NCBI GenBank assembly: GCA_900538385.1
Contig: UWSO01000001.1
Location: 1-64,000, forward strand
Length of the DNA: 64,000 nucleotides
DNA from: an uncultured Porphyromonas sp.
GTDB lineage: Bacteria; Bacteroidota; Bacteroidia; Bacteroidales; Porphyromonadaceae
Reading direction: 5' to 3'
Shown here: positions 17,243-25,065 of the stretch, in pieces
Layout of the letters: every line of letters begins with the position of its first letter
Numbering within the stretch: position 1 is the first letter of the stretch
Translations under genes and position numbers: made by a program
The notes under the pieces: generated by a model
Databases searched by the model: none
What the model was told of the DNA's origin: nothing
The model's input: the letters and a program-made list of their open reading frames with translations, nothing else

Positions 17243-18055
17243 CTAGCTAATGATCATACGCTGTGCGCGGTCACGTAGTGTCTTAGCACGCTTGATATGC
17301 TTCCCATTTGGGAAGGCGTTTTCATAGTTGTAGTATGCATCAATGACCTCGCGTAGTCGTCCTTGCTTCTTACTCTCTACACTATTGATCGCTTGCTGAT
17401 AGGAAGCCTCGACGATGATAAAGAGTAGATCCTCACGATGCTTGGTGTATGGATAAGCCTTGAGTGCATTGCGAGCCGTGATGATGGCTGATATATAGTT
17501 ATTGCCTAGGTAGGTGCCTAGATTGTAGTATAGATCAGCCGTGAGAAACTCCTTCTTGGCTAGGTTATCTTGCAGATCGAAGAGCATTTGCTCTACCTCC
17601 TTACGATGCTCACTCTGAGGATAAGCCTCTAGGTAGCTTTGTAGCTCCTTGAGAGCACTATAGGTGACAGACTGATCTAGGCGTGGGTCGGGAGCTATAC
17701 GATAGAGTGATAGTCCCGTCTTGTAGTGAGCCTCTGCGGCTCGTGGATCCTGTGGGTACTTGCTGTACAGCCTGCGAAAGTACTCTGCTGCACTAGACTC
17801 TTGCTTGTTTTGTAGGAGTGCATCAGCCATAATGTAAAGAGCCTGTGCACCCTCCTGTGTGCCTTCATAGTGCGGTAGGACATCGACCATGAGCTCGGCC
17901 ACACGGCTATACTTACCCTCGTTGTAGTACTTCTTGGCATAAGAGTAGCGGAGCGTGGGGTCTTTGGACTTCTGTATGCGCATGTACTCAGCGCAACTAC
18001 TGGTGAGCAGGAGCCAGCTGAGAGCTAAGAGGCTGAGGAGCGTTTGTCTTGTCAT
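17243..18055 (-). CDS. bamD: Outer membrane assembly lipoprotein BamD
   Basis: A 270-residue lipoprotein of the BAM complex. The signal sequence ends in the lipobox LLTSSC (Cys at about residue 21), followed by five TPR-like repeats; YSYAKKYYNEGKYSRVAELM is the first, and FRRLYSKYPQDPRAAEAHY shows the typical outer membrane assembly YfiO pattern. It helps BamA fold beta-barrel proteins. A TACCTTTG box at 18085-18092 drives a bamD-rpoZ-DUF4293 operon. Confidence 0.93.
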   Translation of the reverse strand: MTRQTLLSLLALSWLLLTSSCAEYMRIQKSKDPTLRYSYAKKYYNEGKYSRVAELMVDVLPHYEGTQEGAQALYIMADALLQNKQESSAAEYFRRLYSKYPQDPRAAEAHYKTGLSLYRIAPDPRLDQSVTYSALKELQSYLEAYPQSEHRKEVEQMLFDLQDNLAKKEFLTADLYYNLGTYLGNNYISAIITARNALKAYPYTKHREDLLFIIVEASYQQAINSVESKKQGRLREVIDAYYNYENAFPNGKHIKRAKTLRDRAQRMIIS

Positions 18056-18084
18056 ACTTAATACCTACAGGATACTATCGTACG

Positions 18085-18092
18085 CAAAGGTA
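18085..18092 (-). promoter_or_regulatory. Promoter -7 box of the bamD operon
   Basis: Minus-strand TACCTTTG 30 bp upstream of the bamD start; it matches TAnnTTTG. Confidence 0.65.
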
Positions 18093-18146
18093 CGAAAAAA
18101 GAGATTAGAACGAGATCGCCTGTAGTCCCCATCTATAGAAATGGAA

Positions 18147-18186
18147 AATACCCTAACCGTCTCATTGATGAGTCGGCTAGGGTATT
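18147..18186 (-). terminator. Terminator after prs
   Basis: AATACCCTAACCG pairs with CGGCTAGGGTATT with one mismatch, followed on the minus strand by TTTTCCATTTC. It is 21 bp beyond the prs stop. Confidence 0.8.
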
Positions 18187-18206
18187 CTTGTATAGATGGT
18201 TTGCGT

Positions 18207-19145
18207 CTAGAAGCTGTAGAGCGAGCTGATCGACTCGTGGCTGCAGACGCGGCGGATAGACTCAGCAAAGAGCTCTGCAACGCTGATGATGCGTACCTTC
18301 TCACTCTTCTTAGAGTAGGGAATCGAATCGGTGAAGATCATCTCCGTCAGGCCAGACTGGTCGATGCGCTTTGTGGCAGGGTCACTCATGACGGCATGTG
18401 TCGCGAAGGCTCTGACAGACTTAGCCCCATGCTCTAGCATGAGGTCTGCAGCCTTGGTCATGGTGCCAGCGGTGTCAACGATATCGTCGACGAGGATGAC
18501 ATCCTTGCCTGTGACATCACCGATGATCGTCATCTCAGCCACCTCATTCGCCTTAGCGCGACGCTTGTGGCAGATGACCATAGGCACCCCAAAGTGGCGA
18601 GCGTAGCTATTGGCACGCTTCGTACCACCTACGTCAGGGGTAGCGATGCAGAGATTGTCCACGGGGATGTTGTGCTCGATATACTCTGTGAAAACGGTGG
18701 ATCCGTATAAGTGGTCTACTGGTACGTTGAAGAATCCTTGTATCTGGTCTGCGTGTAGATCCATCGTGATGAGGCGGGTAATGCCAGCTACAGAGAGTAG
18801 GTCGGCAATTAGCTTAGCGCCGATGGAGACACGAGGCTTGTCCTTGCGATCTTGTCTAGCCCATCCGAAGTAGGGTATGACCGCAGTGATGTAGTGAGCC
18901 GAGGCACGCTTAGCCGCATCGATCATGAGTAGGAGCTCCATGATGTTGTCGGCATTAGGGTAGGTCGACTGTACGAGGAAGATATCCTTGCCACGGATGC
19001 TCTCTTCGTAGAATACGGCAAATTCACCATCGGCAAAGTGCTCGGTACGCATCTTGCCCAAGGGGCAGCCCAGTGAGTCGCAAATCTTCTCGGCGAGATT
19101 CTGAGAGGCTGAGCCAGCAAATACTAGGTAGGGTAGTTCGTTCAT
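18207..19145 (-). CDS. prs: Ribose-phosphate pyrophosphokinase
   Basis: A 312-residue PRPP synthetase, which supplies PRPP for purine, pyrimidine, His and NAD synthesis. Visible family motifs are YFGWARQDRKDKPR (flexible loop and ATP contact), ITMDLHADQIQGFFNVPVDHL and the PRPP-binding loop DVILVDDIVDTAGTMTKAADL. Its length is typical of class I. It is transcribed alone: promoter box at 19177-19184, terminator at 18147-18186. A family A repeat lies 115 bp beyond the promoter. Confidence 0.97.
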   Translation of the reverse strand: MNELPYLVFAGSASQNLAEKICDSLGCPLGKMRTEHFADGEFAVFYEESIRGKDIFLVQSTYPNADNIMELLLMIDAAKRASAHYITAVIPYFGWARQDRKDKPRVSIGAKLIADLLSVAGITRLITMDLHADQIQGFFNVPVDHLYGSTVFTEYIEHNIPVDNLCIATPDVGGTKRANSYARHFGVPMVICHKRRAKANEVAEMTIIGDVTGKDVILVDDIVDTAGTMTKAADLMLEHGAKSVRAFATHAVMSDPATKRIDQSGLTEMIFTDSIPYSKKSEKVRIISVAELFAESIRRVCSHESISSLYSF

Positions 19146-19176
19146 TGTATTATCAGTATAGAGACAATCAGTGCCA

Positions 19177-19184
19177 CAAAGGTA
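19177..19184 (-). promoter_or_regulatory. Promoter -7 box of prs
   Basis: Minus-strand TACCTTTG 32 bp upstream of the prs start codon. Confidence 0.65.
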
Positions 19185-19298
19185 CTACTTTAATAATAAA
19201 CAGCGGTTACAGTGTTCCCTTTGTTTTAGAGGCTACTCATCAGTTCTTATGATTTGTATATCTCCGATGTCTCTGATTCCTCGGGAGGAAATTCTCGA

Positions 19299-19440
19299 TA
19301 GCTCATGGGAAAATGACAATTCTCCACGGAGGCGAGCATAATTTCTTCGGAAGAATCAAATGATACTTCGGAAGAATCAGATGATAAGTCCGAAGAATTT
19401 TTTCGTTCCTCACTGGATAATCAAAAATATCCACGGAGGA
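19299..19440 (+). repeat. Family A repeat, copy A2
   Basis: Two full 21-bp units with TTCGGAAGAATC cores (19347-19388) and a third as GTCCGAAGAATTTT, flanked by CCACGGAGG boxes at about 19324 and 19431. It lies between prs and the 790-residue exported protein gene, and abuts the IS30-end fragment at 19455. Nothing else recognisable occupies the 498-bp gap apart from these and the prs promoter. Confidence 0.85.
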
Positions 19441-19454
19441 ATTTGTCGATTTCC

Positions 19455-19475
19455 TTGATAGTTGAATCTACGCTC
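19455..19475 (+). repeat. 21-bp direct repeat, left copy (IS30 end remnant)
   Basis: A 21-bp stretch containing TTGATAGTTGAATC is identical to 22350-22370, where it forms the last codons and flank of an IS30 transposase remnant. The two copies bracket the 790-residue gene in direct orientation. Confidence 0.75.
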
Positions 19476-19643
19476 TTGAGACTTTACCCAGTAAAACCTA
19501 TGCTTTTACCATATAAAGTTTCACGATAAGTTTGGTTCGTTTGAATTGAAAAAAGTGTGCCAAACTTTATCTGCGCTTATTTCTTCATCAGCGATACAGC
19601 GAATCCGCCACCGCAACCTCCTACTGATGCCATAGCCTCCTAC

Positions 19644-22016
19644 TTACTTCTTCACGAACTTCAGCGACTTAGTGCTGCCGTCAGCAAACTTAGCCACGCC
19701 AACGTATACGCCAGGCTGCAAGCCTGCTACACTTGCCGAACTGCTCTCAGCACGAAGCACGGTGCGTCCGTTGAGATCTACCACGGCCACCGACTTAGCG
19801 CCTACTGCGCTGAAGCTGTTGCTGTCGACGATGAACATACCAGGAACCTCGCCGTTCACGTCGGTGATGCTACTAACGACGTCACCGTACACGCCGATGT
19901 TGTCGAGACAGAGTACCTCCCCCTTCGGTGTTACGAGGTTGAAGGCGATGTATACGTTCTTGCCGTTGTACTTCGAGAGGCTGAGGCCGCGAGTCTTCGG
20001 CGTAATAGTCTCGCCCTTCACCTCAAGGTCGGTAGTGTACCAGTAGTCGGCAGGATTGCCCGAACCGTCAGAGATCCTCACACGGTAAGTCTCAAGCAGC
20101 AGCTGGTTGAACGACATTGCGTCCCAAACGAAGCAAGCGTTCTCGCTGTTCACATACACCTTCGGCAGGATGAGCCAGCGGTCGGGCGTAGCACCGTCTA
20201 TCCAGCTTGTACCTGCAAGCACATGCTCGCCGAGCATAGTATGTTTATCGATGTTGAAGATTCCCCAACCTTCCTTGTTGAACTCGTCGCCAGCATTAGC
20301 GTTCACCGTGCCAGAGTCGCCTACATAGAAGCTGATGTCAGACGAAATCTTGCCATCCTCGAAGTCGTAGTAGACTACTGGGGCACCCAGCACATTCACC
20401 TCCTTCGACATCACCTTGTTGTCAGGCATGTTGTTGTCACTTTCGATAGTTACTGTCACGGTGTGCTTGCCCGCAGCCAGTCCGTCAAGCACGTTGCTTG
20501 CCGTGAGGTTCTTTATCTCCTGCGCTTTCATGCTAAGGTCCATCTCAGCCTTCTGTTCGCCGTCGACGCTCACCTTCACCTTGCCTTTGGCGTCCTTGAT
20601 GCCCACGTTCTGAATGGTGAACTGTACGTTCTTGTCGTTAGGCGTGCGCACATAGTCGTAAGGCAATGCCATGTCGGTAAAAACGAGGTCGACAGCATCG
20701 TTTGAAGCCTTGTAGAACTGCACGTCGTCGATGGTGAGCCAGTTCTCGTTCTTGTCGCTGTGCGAGTAAAAGCCTAGATAGATGGTCTGCGGCTTGTCGA
20801 ACTTGATCACCTTGAACGACTCCTGGTATTTGCCCTGCTTAATGGTATGCTCATCAATGCAGTATTCCATATCGTTGGGCGTGTTGCCTGTGCCCCAGTA
20901 TACGCTCAGCTTCTCGGTGTGTCCGTCCGAACCCGAATACCAGTATCGCAGCACGTAGTTGCCTGCCTCCACCTTTATAGGGTCGAGCATAGCCCAGTCG
21001 TTGGCGTCGTTCTCCTTATTATAGTTGTACGCGAGGCAGCCGTAGCCCGTGCGCGCCATATTCATATATGTAGCTTGATAGACCTTCCACTCACCATCGT
21101 CGCCGTTGAGGTTGTAGAACTTGAAGTCGGCTGTGTCGTCGCCTGGCTCGAAGCCCCACGAGTAAGGCGGTGTGACAGCTCCGCCATGGCGCACCGTGAC
21201 GGTGGTCGTGTCGTTTGCGTTGTTGATGTCGTTCGGCTCAATGGTGTACGCCTTAAGCGTATACTTGCGGCGCGGCATAGAGAGGTCAGCCTTTTGGCTG
21301 AACTTGTACTCCATAGCCTCGCCTGGTGCGAGCGAGCGGTCTACCTTCTCCTTCACAACGGCGCCTCCGTTGAGCTGGTAAGCCACCTCGAACTTGTCAG
21401 ACGCTTCGAGTCCGTTGTTCACAACGTGAACCTTCACCGTCTCAGCGTTGCTGAGATTGTCGCCCGAAACAGGGCTAAGCACATTGTCTACCTGCAAGTC
21501 TACCTCCTTGTCAACCTGCTTCACACTGAACTCACACATATAGAAGCGCCACTGATCGGCAGGACTCGTCGTGTGGAAGCCAACGTAGAAGGGTACGCCA
21601 GCAGTAGCATCGTAGAAAAAATACTCCGTTGTGCGCACACCGAGCACCTTGTCGTTCTGCGCCTGAAGCTTCGTCATTGCCTCAACCGTGGGAGCGTTGC
21701 CTGTGTAGACGGAGAGCTTCTCGCCGTACAACGTGCCGTATGTAGTGTACTGCACCATCAGCTTGCCCGTTGCGGTGGGCGTTATAGCCGGCGAAATAAG
21801 CCAGTCGTCAGCCACATTGCTCGAAGAATAAGCGTAGAACACCTTCGACTGCGAGCCTTCTGCGTTATATACCCATGTAATGCCGTCGTTATTGGCATCG
21901 ACAACAGTCCATTTCGCAAATTCGTCTGCTCCTTCAAAGTCGGTAGAATACACATTCTGTGCGCTTGCGGCTGCCGAAACAGCGAGCGCAACTAAGCTAA
22001 GTAAAAGTTTATTCAT
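19644..22016 (-). CDS. Secreted choice-of-anchor J protein with T9SS-type C-terminal signal
   Basis: A 790-residue exported protein. A signal peptide (MNKLLLSLVALAVSAAASAQ) is followed by three jelly-roll modules of the choice-of-anchor J/cleaved-adhesin type (about residues 23-165, 285-440 and 560-715; see DDWLISPAI, DRWLILPKVYV and WLTIDDVQFY), with CARDB-like Ig spacers between. The last 75 residues (VVDLNGRTVLRAES..GLQPGVYVGVAKFADGSTKSLKFVKK) form a type A sorting domain for type IX secretion. Similar modules occur in gingipain adhesin regions. It carries no protease domain. Codon choice differs from neighbours (many GCC/GAG/TTC-type codons, producing long antisense open frames), and it is bracketed by IS30 debris, so recent acquisition is likely. 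Confidence 0.88.
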   Translation of the reverse strand: MNKLLLSLVALAVSAAASAQNVYSTDFEGADEFAKWTVVDANNDGITWVYNAEGSQSKVFYAYSSSNVADDWLISPAITPTATGKLMVQYTTYGTLYGEKLSVYTGNAPTVEAMTKLQAQNDKVLGVRTTEYFFYDATAGVPFYVGFHTTSPADQWRFYMCEFSVKQVDKEVDLQVDNVLSPVSGDNLSNAETVKVHVVNNGLEASDKFEVAYQLNGGAVVKEKVDRSLAPGEAMEYKFSQKADLSMPRRKYTLKAYTIEPNDINNANDTTTVTVRHGGAVTPPYSWGFEPGDDTADFKFYNLNGDDGEWKVYQATYMNMARTGYGCLAYNYNKENDANDWAMLDPIKVEAGNYVLRYWYSGSDGHTEKLSVYWGTGNTPNDMEYCIDEHTIKQGKYQESFKVIKFDKPQTIYLGFYSHSDKNENWLTIDDVQFYKASNDAVDLVFTDMALPYDYVRTPNDKNVQFTIQNVGIKDAKGKVKVSVDGEQKAEMDLSMKAQEIKNLTASNVLDGLAAGKHTVTVTIESDNNMPDNKVMSKEVNVLGAPVVYYDFEDGKISSDISFYVGDSGTVNANAGDEFNKEGWGIFNIDKHTMLGEHVLAGTSWIDGATPDRWLILPKVYVNSENACFVWDAMSFNQLLLETYRVRISDGSGNPADYWYTTDLEVKGETITPKTRGLSLSKYNGKNVYIAFNLVTPKGEVLCLDNIGVYGDVVSSITDVNGEVPGMFIVDSNSFSAVGAKSVAVVDLNGRTVLRAESSSASVAGLQPGVYVGVAKFADGSTKSLKFVKK

Positions 22017-22053
22017 GTCGGTCTTTGTTTTAGATCATAAATACGTTCGCACA

Positions 22054-22074
22054 TTCCAGTGTCAAGTGCAACAC
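22054..22074 (-). repeat. Inverted repeat, left arm (IS30-end-like)
   Basis: The complement reads GTGTTGCACTTGACACTGG and pairs with 22183-22203 at 18 of 21 positions. The GTTGCACTT core resembles terminal repeats of IS30-family elements from memory. It lies in the 5' leader of the exported protein gene. Confidence 0.6.
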
Positions 22075-22079
22075 AGTTG

Positions 22080-22087
22080 CAAATGTA
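22080..22087 (-). promoter_or_regulatory. Promoter -7 box of the exported protein gene
   Basis: Minus-strand TACATTTG, a TAnnTTTG match 64 bp upstream of the start at 22016. Confidence 0.55.
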
Positions 22088-22165
22088 GAAAAAAAAACTT
22101 CGTAGGGAGTTAGCTCATTCCATTTAAATCTTTTGACCCACCGCTAAAACTACCTCCAAAGGAAG

Positions 22166-22360
22166 GTGCTTTTGTCCGCTTCGTGTTGCACTTACTACTG
22201 GAAATTGCGGTTCGCTTTTAACACCTACTCCACTGAGGAGGTCCGAAGAGTGCAAAAGCTCCTCAATAACAGACCTCGCAAGAAACTCAACGTCCTAACT
22301 TCTGGACGGCTTTTTTATCAAAAGCTCGACGAAACCAATTCAGTTGCATTTGATAGTTGA
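22166..22360 (+). pseudogene. IS30-family transposase C-terminal fragment
   Basis: A 64-codon open frame whose second half, EEVRRVQKLLNNRPRKKLNVLT, matches the C-terminal end of IS30-family transposases (the LNNRPRK motif is diagnostic in my experience), ending VAFDS. The DDE catalytic core and helix-turn-helix are absent, so this is a remnant of about 45 residues of the real protein joined to unrelated upstream sequence. An IS-end-like repeat (22183-22203) overlaps its beginning. It records a past insertion between the exported protein gene and argR. Confidence 0.75.
22183..22203 (+). repeat. Inverted repeat, right arm (IS30-end-like)
   Basis: GTGTTGCACTTACTACTGG is the counterpart of the arm at 22054-22074, with an intervening 108 bp. 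Confidence 0.6.
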
Positions 22361-22370
22361 ATCTACGCTC
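22350..22370 (+). repeat. 21-bp direct repeat, right copy
   Basis: Identical to 19455-19475. It overlaps the stop codon of the IS30 transposase fragment, so the left copy is best read as a second piece of the same IS end. Confidence 0.75.
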
Positions 22371-22403
22371 CCCTCTAATTGCCAGCAACGAGATAAAAAA
22401 GAG

Positions 22404-22411
22404 TATATTTG
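22404..22411 (+). promoter_or_regulatory. Promoter -7 box of argR
   Basis: TATATTTG, a TAnnTTTG match about 90 bp upstream of argR. Confidence 0.55.
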
Positions 22412-22500
22412 TGCCATAGATGGGTGTCGTATGAGCTAGTAGTACACGCCTCTATGTGACACCTTATATATAAGCAAACGAAGAGTCAGCCTATTATAAT

Positions 22501-23010
22501 ATGAGTAAGCAAACGAAGAACCAGCGACTCAGTGTCATCGCCGACCTGCTCAGGACCCACGAGGTGACAGACCAAGCGATGCTCCTCGAGCTATTGCGAG
22601 GACGTAACATCTCCATCACGCAGGGAACGCTCTCGACCTACCTCGCTGAGCTGGGTGCCACCAAAGGTGTGCGTCCAGGCTCCTTCAAACCGTGTTATCA
22701 GCTCCCCTTGATCCCGCAGACTGACGCTGTCACGACGCAGCCCACGGGACTGATCTCTCCGACGGTCGGCTTCCGCTCGTATGCGCTCTCAGGGCAGATG
22801 CTGGTCATCCGCACGGAGCCTGGCTTTGCGCAGTCTATAGCGACCATTCTTGACAGCTCTTCCTCGTCGCTCTCGCTCGGTAGCGTGGCTGGGTACGATA
22901 CTATTATAGTAGCTCTTGCGGAGGAGGCGACCGATGGCGAGGTAATTGACTGGCTCCATCGGATCATCCCCGAGTCTATCCTAGCGATAGGACAGGGACG
23001 ACGGTCATGA
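22501..23010 (+). CDS. argR: Arginine repressor ArgR
   Basis: A 169-residue transcription regulator. The N-terminal winged helix contains RLSVIADLLRTHEVTDQAMLLELLRGRNISITQGTLS, followed by the hinge and a C-terminal arginine-binding/hexamerisation domain with TILDSSSSSLSLGSVAGYDTIIVAL (variant of the GTIAGDDTI arginine loop; here VAGYDTI). Family members are about 150-160 residues, so this is complete with a slightly long linker. Its targets cannot be read here. It stands alone between IS30 debris and the cyd operon. Confidence 0.92.
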   Translation: MSKQTKNQRLSVIADLLRTHEVTDQAMLLELLRGRNISITQGTLSTYLAELGATKGVRPGSFKPCYQLPLIPQTDAVTTQPTGLISPTVGFRSYALSGQMLVIRTEPGFAQSIATILDSSSSSLSLGSVAGYDTIIVALAEEATDGEVIDWLHRIIPESILAIGQGRRS

Positions 23011-23076
23011 CTTGACAAAATCGTTCTTTCTTATGACATCTTCCGCCAAAAGACCTCTTCTTTAATGTAGAAATAC

Positions 23077-23084
23077 TACATTTG
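23077..23084 (+). promoter_or_regulatory. Promoter -7 box of the cyd operon
   Basis: TACATTTG, a TAnnTTTG match 23 bp before the DUF4492 start codon. Confidence 0.65.
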
Positions 23085-23106
23085 TCGCAAATATCAGAAA
23101 GTATCA

Positions 23107-23388
23107 ATGAGCATGGATGCAGAATCTACTGGTACAAAGGGCAAGTCCCACTGGGGGCTTCGGTGGTTTTATGACCTTTATCGTGATGGGTTGCGAAGTC
23201 AAAGCCGCACGAGCCGTCTGCTGTGGATTATTGTAGCCATCAAGCTCTTTATCATGTTTGCCATCTTGCGTCCTATCTTCTTTCCGCGGGTTATTGCTGA
23301 GCAGGGAGATAAAGAAGCGCAGATAGAGTTCGTGCAGCATCAGCTTACGGCACCTGTCATCGATACGCTCCATCAAGACAATCACTAA
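23107..23388 (+). CDS. DUF4492 protein upstream of cydA
   Basis: A 93-residue protein with one membrane helix (about residues 42-60) preceded by GLRWFYDLYRDGLRSQSRTSRLLW, the conserved part of DUF4492. The family is nearly always immediately upstream of cydA in Bacteroidota, so a role in assembly or stability of cytochrome bd, like the small subunits CydX/CydS of other bacteria, is a reasonable inference. It is separated from cydA by 17 bp. Confidence 0.88.
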   Translation: MSMDAESTGTKGKSHWGLRWFYDLYRDGLRSQSRTSRLLWIIVAIKLFIMFAILRPIFFPRVIAEQGDKEAQIEFVQHQLTAPVIDTLHQDNH

Positions 23389-23405
23389 CTTAACTATATA
23401 GCATA

Positions 23406-25037
23406 ATGAATGTAGACGCTTTACTCCTCTGGTCCAGATTGCAATTTGCTCTGACCGCATGCTATCACTGGCTCTTTGTGCCACTAACACTCGGACTGGG
23501 TGTGATCATGTCGATAGCCGAGACTAAGTACTATCGCACCAATCGCCCCGAGTGGAAGCGTTGGGCGATGTTTTGGCAGAAGCTCTTTGGTATCAACTTT
23601 GCCATCGGCGTCGCCACGGGACTCATCCTCGAGTTCGAGTTCGGTACCAACTGGTCCAACTACAGCTGGCTCGTAGGTGATATCTTTGGCGCTCCGCTCG
23701 CCATCGAGGGTATCCTCGCTTTCTTTATGGAGGCGACCTTCATCGCTGTCATGTTCTTCGGGTGGAACAAGGTGAGCCGTGGCTTCCACCTAGCCGCTAC
23801 GTGGCTGACCGTCATCGGTGCGACCATTTCGGCCGTATGGATTCTTGTTGCTAATGCTTGGATGCAAGACCCTGTCGGGATGGCTTTCAACCCCGCTACC
23901 GTACGTAGCGAGATGACCGACTTCTGGGCCGTGGCATTCTCTAGCTCAGCGGTGAATAAGTTCTGGCATACGACCATATCCTCCTGGACGCTCGGCTCTG
24001 TCTTTGCGCTGGGTATCTGTGCTATCTACATCCTTCGTGGCAAGCACAAGGAGTTTGCACTGGCCAATAGTCGTATCATTGCTCCCTTCGGACTCGTTGC
24101 TGCGTTGCTCACGGTCTTCACGGGAGATACCTCTGGCTACAACGTGGCTCAGAGACAGCCTATGAAGCTCGCCGCTATGGAGGCCCTCTATGATGCTGGC
24201 GAAAGCACCCCAGAAGGTAAGACCGCTGATGGCAAGGGACTAGGACTCAGTGCTATCGGTCTGCTTGACTGCGACAAGCTCACACCACAAGCCGAGGCAA
24301 ACCAAGATCCATTCGTCTTCAACATCAAGATGCCGTACATGCTCTCATGGCTGGGCACACGCTCTACCGATGGCTACGTGCCAGGTATCAACAATATCCT
24401 AGAGGGTGGTTACTATGACAAGGATGGCAACCAAGCACTCTCTGCTGATGAGCGTATGAATCGTGGTAAGATCGCTATCGAAGCGCTCGCTGCTTATGGC
24501 GAAGCTCAGAAGGCTGGTGACGCTGCCGAGATGGAGCGTCAGAATGCAATCATACAGGAGAACTTCGACCACTTTGGCTATGGTTATGTCCAGGACAAGG
24601 CGGATCTCGTGCCCAACGTACCGCTCATGTACTACGCCTTCCGTATCATGGTCGGTTGCGGCTTCCTCTTTATTCTTGTCCTCCTCCTCATCTGGATACT
24701 GCAGCGTAAGAAGAGCTACGAGGAGTACGCTCGCTATCGCTGGCTACATATCATAACGGTCATCTGTATCCCGCTAGCGTGGATCGCCAGTCAGGCTGGA
24801 TGGGTCGTCGCCGAGATGGGTCGTCAGCCGTGGGCTATCCAGGATATGCTCCCGCTGAATGCAGCTGTCTCTAAGCTTGCACCCGCCAACGTGATGACCA
24901 CGTTCATCATCTTCGCTGTACTCTTTACGATCCTACTCATCGCAGAGGTGAGCATCATGGTCAAGGCGATCAAGCATGGACCTGAGTCTCATCTGAATGA
25001 TGTGGAGCAGCTCTTTAGCAAGCGTGAGAGTAAGTAA
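23406..25037 (+). CDS. cydA: Cytochrome bd oxidase subunit I
   Basis: A 543-residue quinol-oxidising subunit with nine or so membrane helices. Landmarks: LLLWSRLQFALTACYHWLFVPLTLGL (helix I with the heme-ligand His in TACYHWLF), IGVATGLILEFEFGTNW (conserved Glu residues near heme d/b595), the GDTSGYNVAQRQPMKLAAMEAL quinol-site start, and the C-terminal GWVVAEMGRQPWAIQDMLP. The enzyme reduces O2 to water at high affinity and lets an anaerobe remove oxygen. It is cotranscribed with cydB (28 bp). Confidence 0.97.
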   Translation: MNVDALLLWSRLQFALTACYHWLFVPLTLGLGVIMSIAETKYYRTNRPEWKRWAMFWQKLFGINFAIGVATGLILEFEFGTNWSNYSWLVGDIFGAPLAIEGILAFFMEATFIAVMFFGWNKVSRGFHLAATWLTVIGATISAVWILVANAWMQDPVGMAFNPATVRSEMTDFWAVAFSSSAVNKFWHTTISSWTLGSVFALGICAIYILRGKHKEFALANSRIIAPFGLVAALLTVFTGDTSGYNVAQRQPMKLAAMEALYDAGESTPEGKTADGKGLGLSAIGLLDCDKLTPQAEANQDPFVFNIKMPYMLSWLGTRSTDGYVPGINNILEGGYYDKDGNQALSADERMNRGKIAIEALAAYGEAQKAGDAAEMERQNAIIQENFDHFGYGYVQDKADLVPNVPLMYYAFRIMVGCGFLFILVLLLIWILQRKKSYEEYARYRWLHIITVICIPLAWIASQAGWVVAEMGRQPWAIQDMLPLNAAVSKLAPANVMTTFIIFAVLFTILLIAEVSIMVKAIKHGPESHLNDVEQLFSKRESK

Positions 25038-25065
25038 TCACTAACCCCATAGACACACTATCATA

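Noticed and set aside
19557..21995. Two plus-strand open frames, both 382 codons, opposite the 790-residue exported protein gene
   Set aside because: They are antisense to a gene with signal peptide, repeated domains and a sorting signal, and their products are His/Val/Leu-rich without known motifs. Equal length is coincidence; long antisense frames follow from the foreign codon bias.
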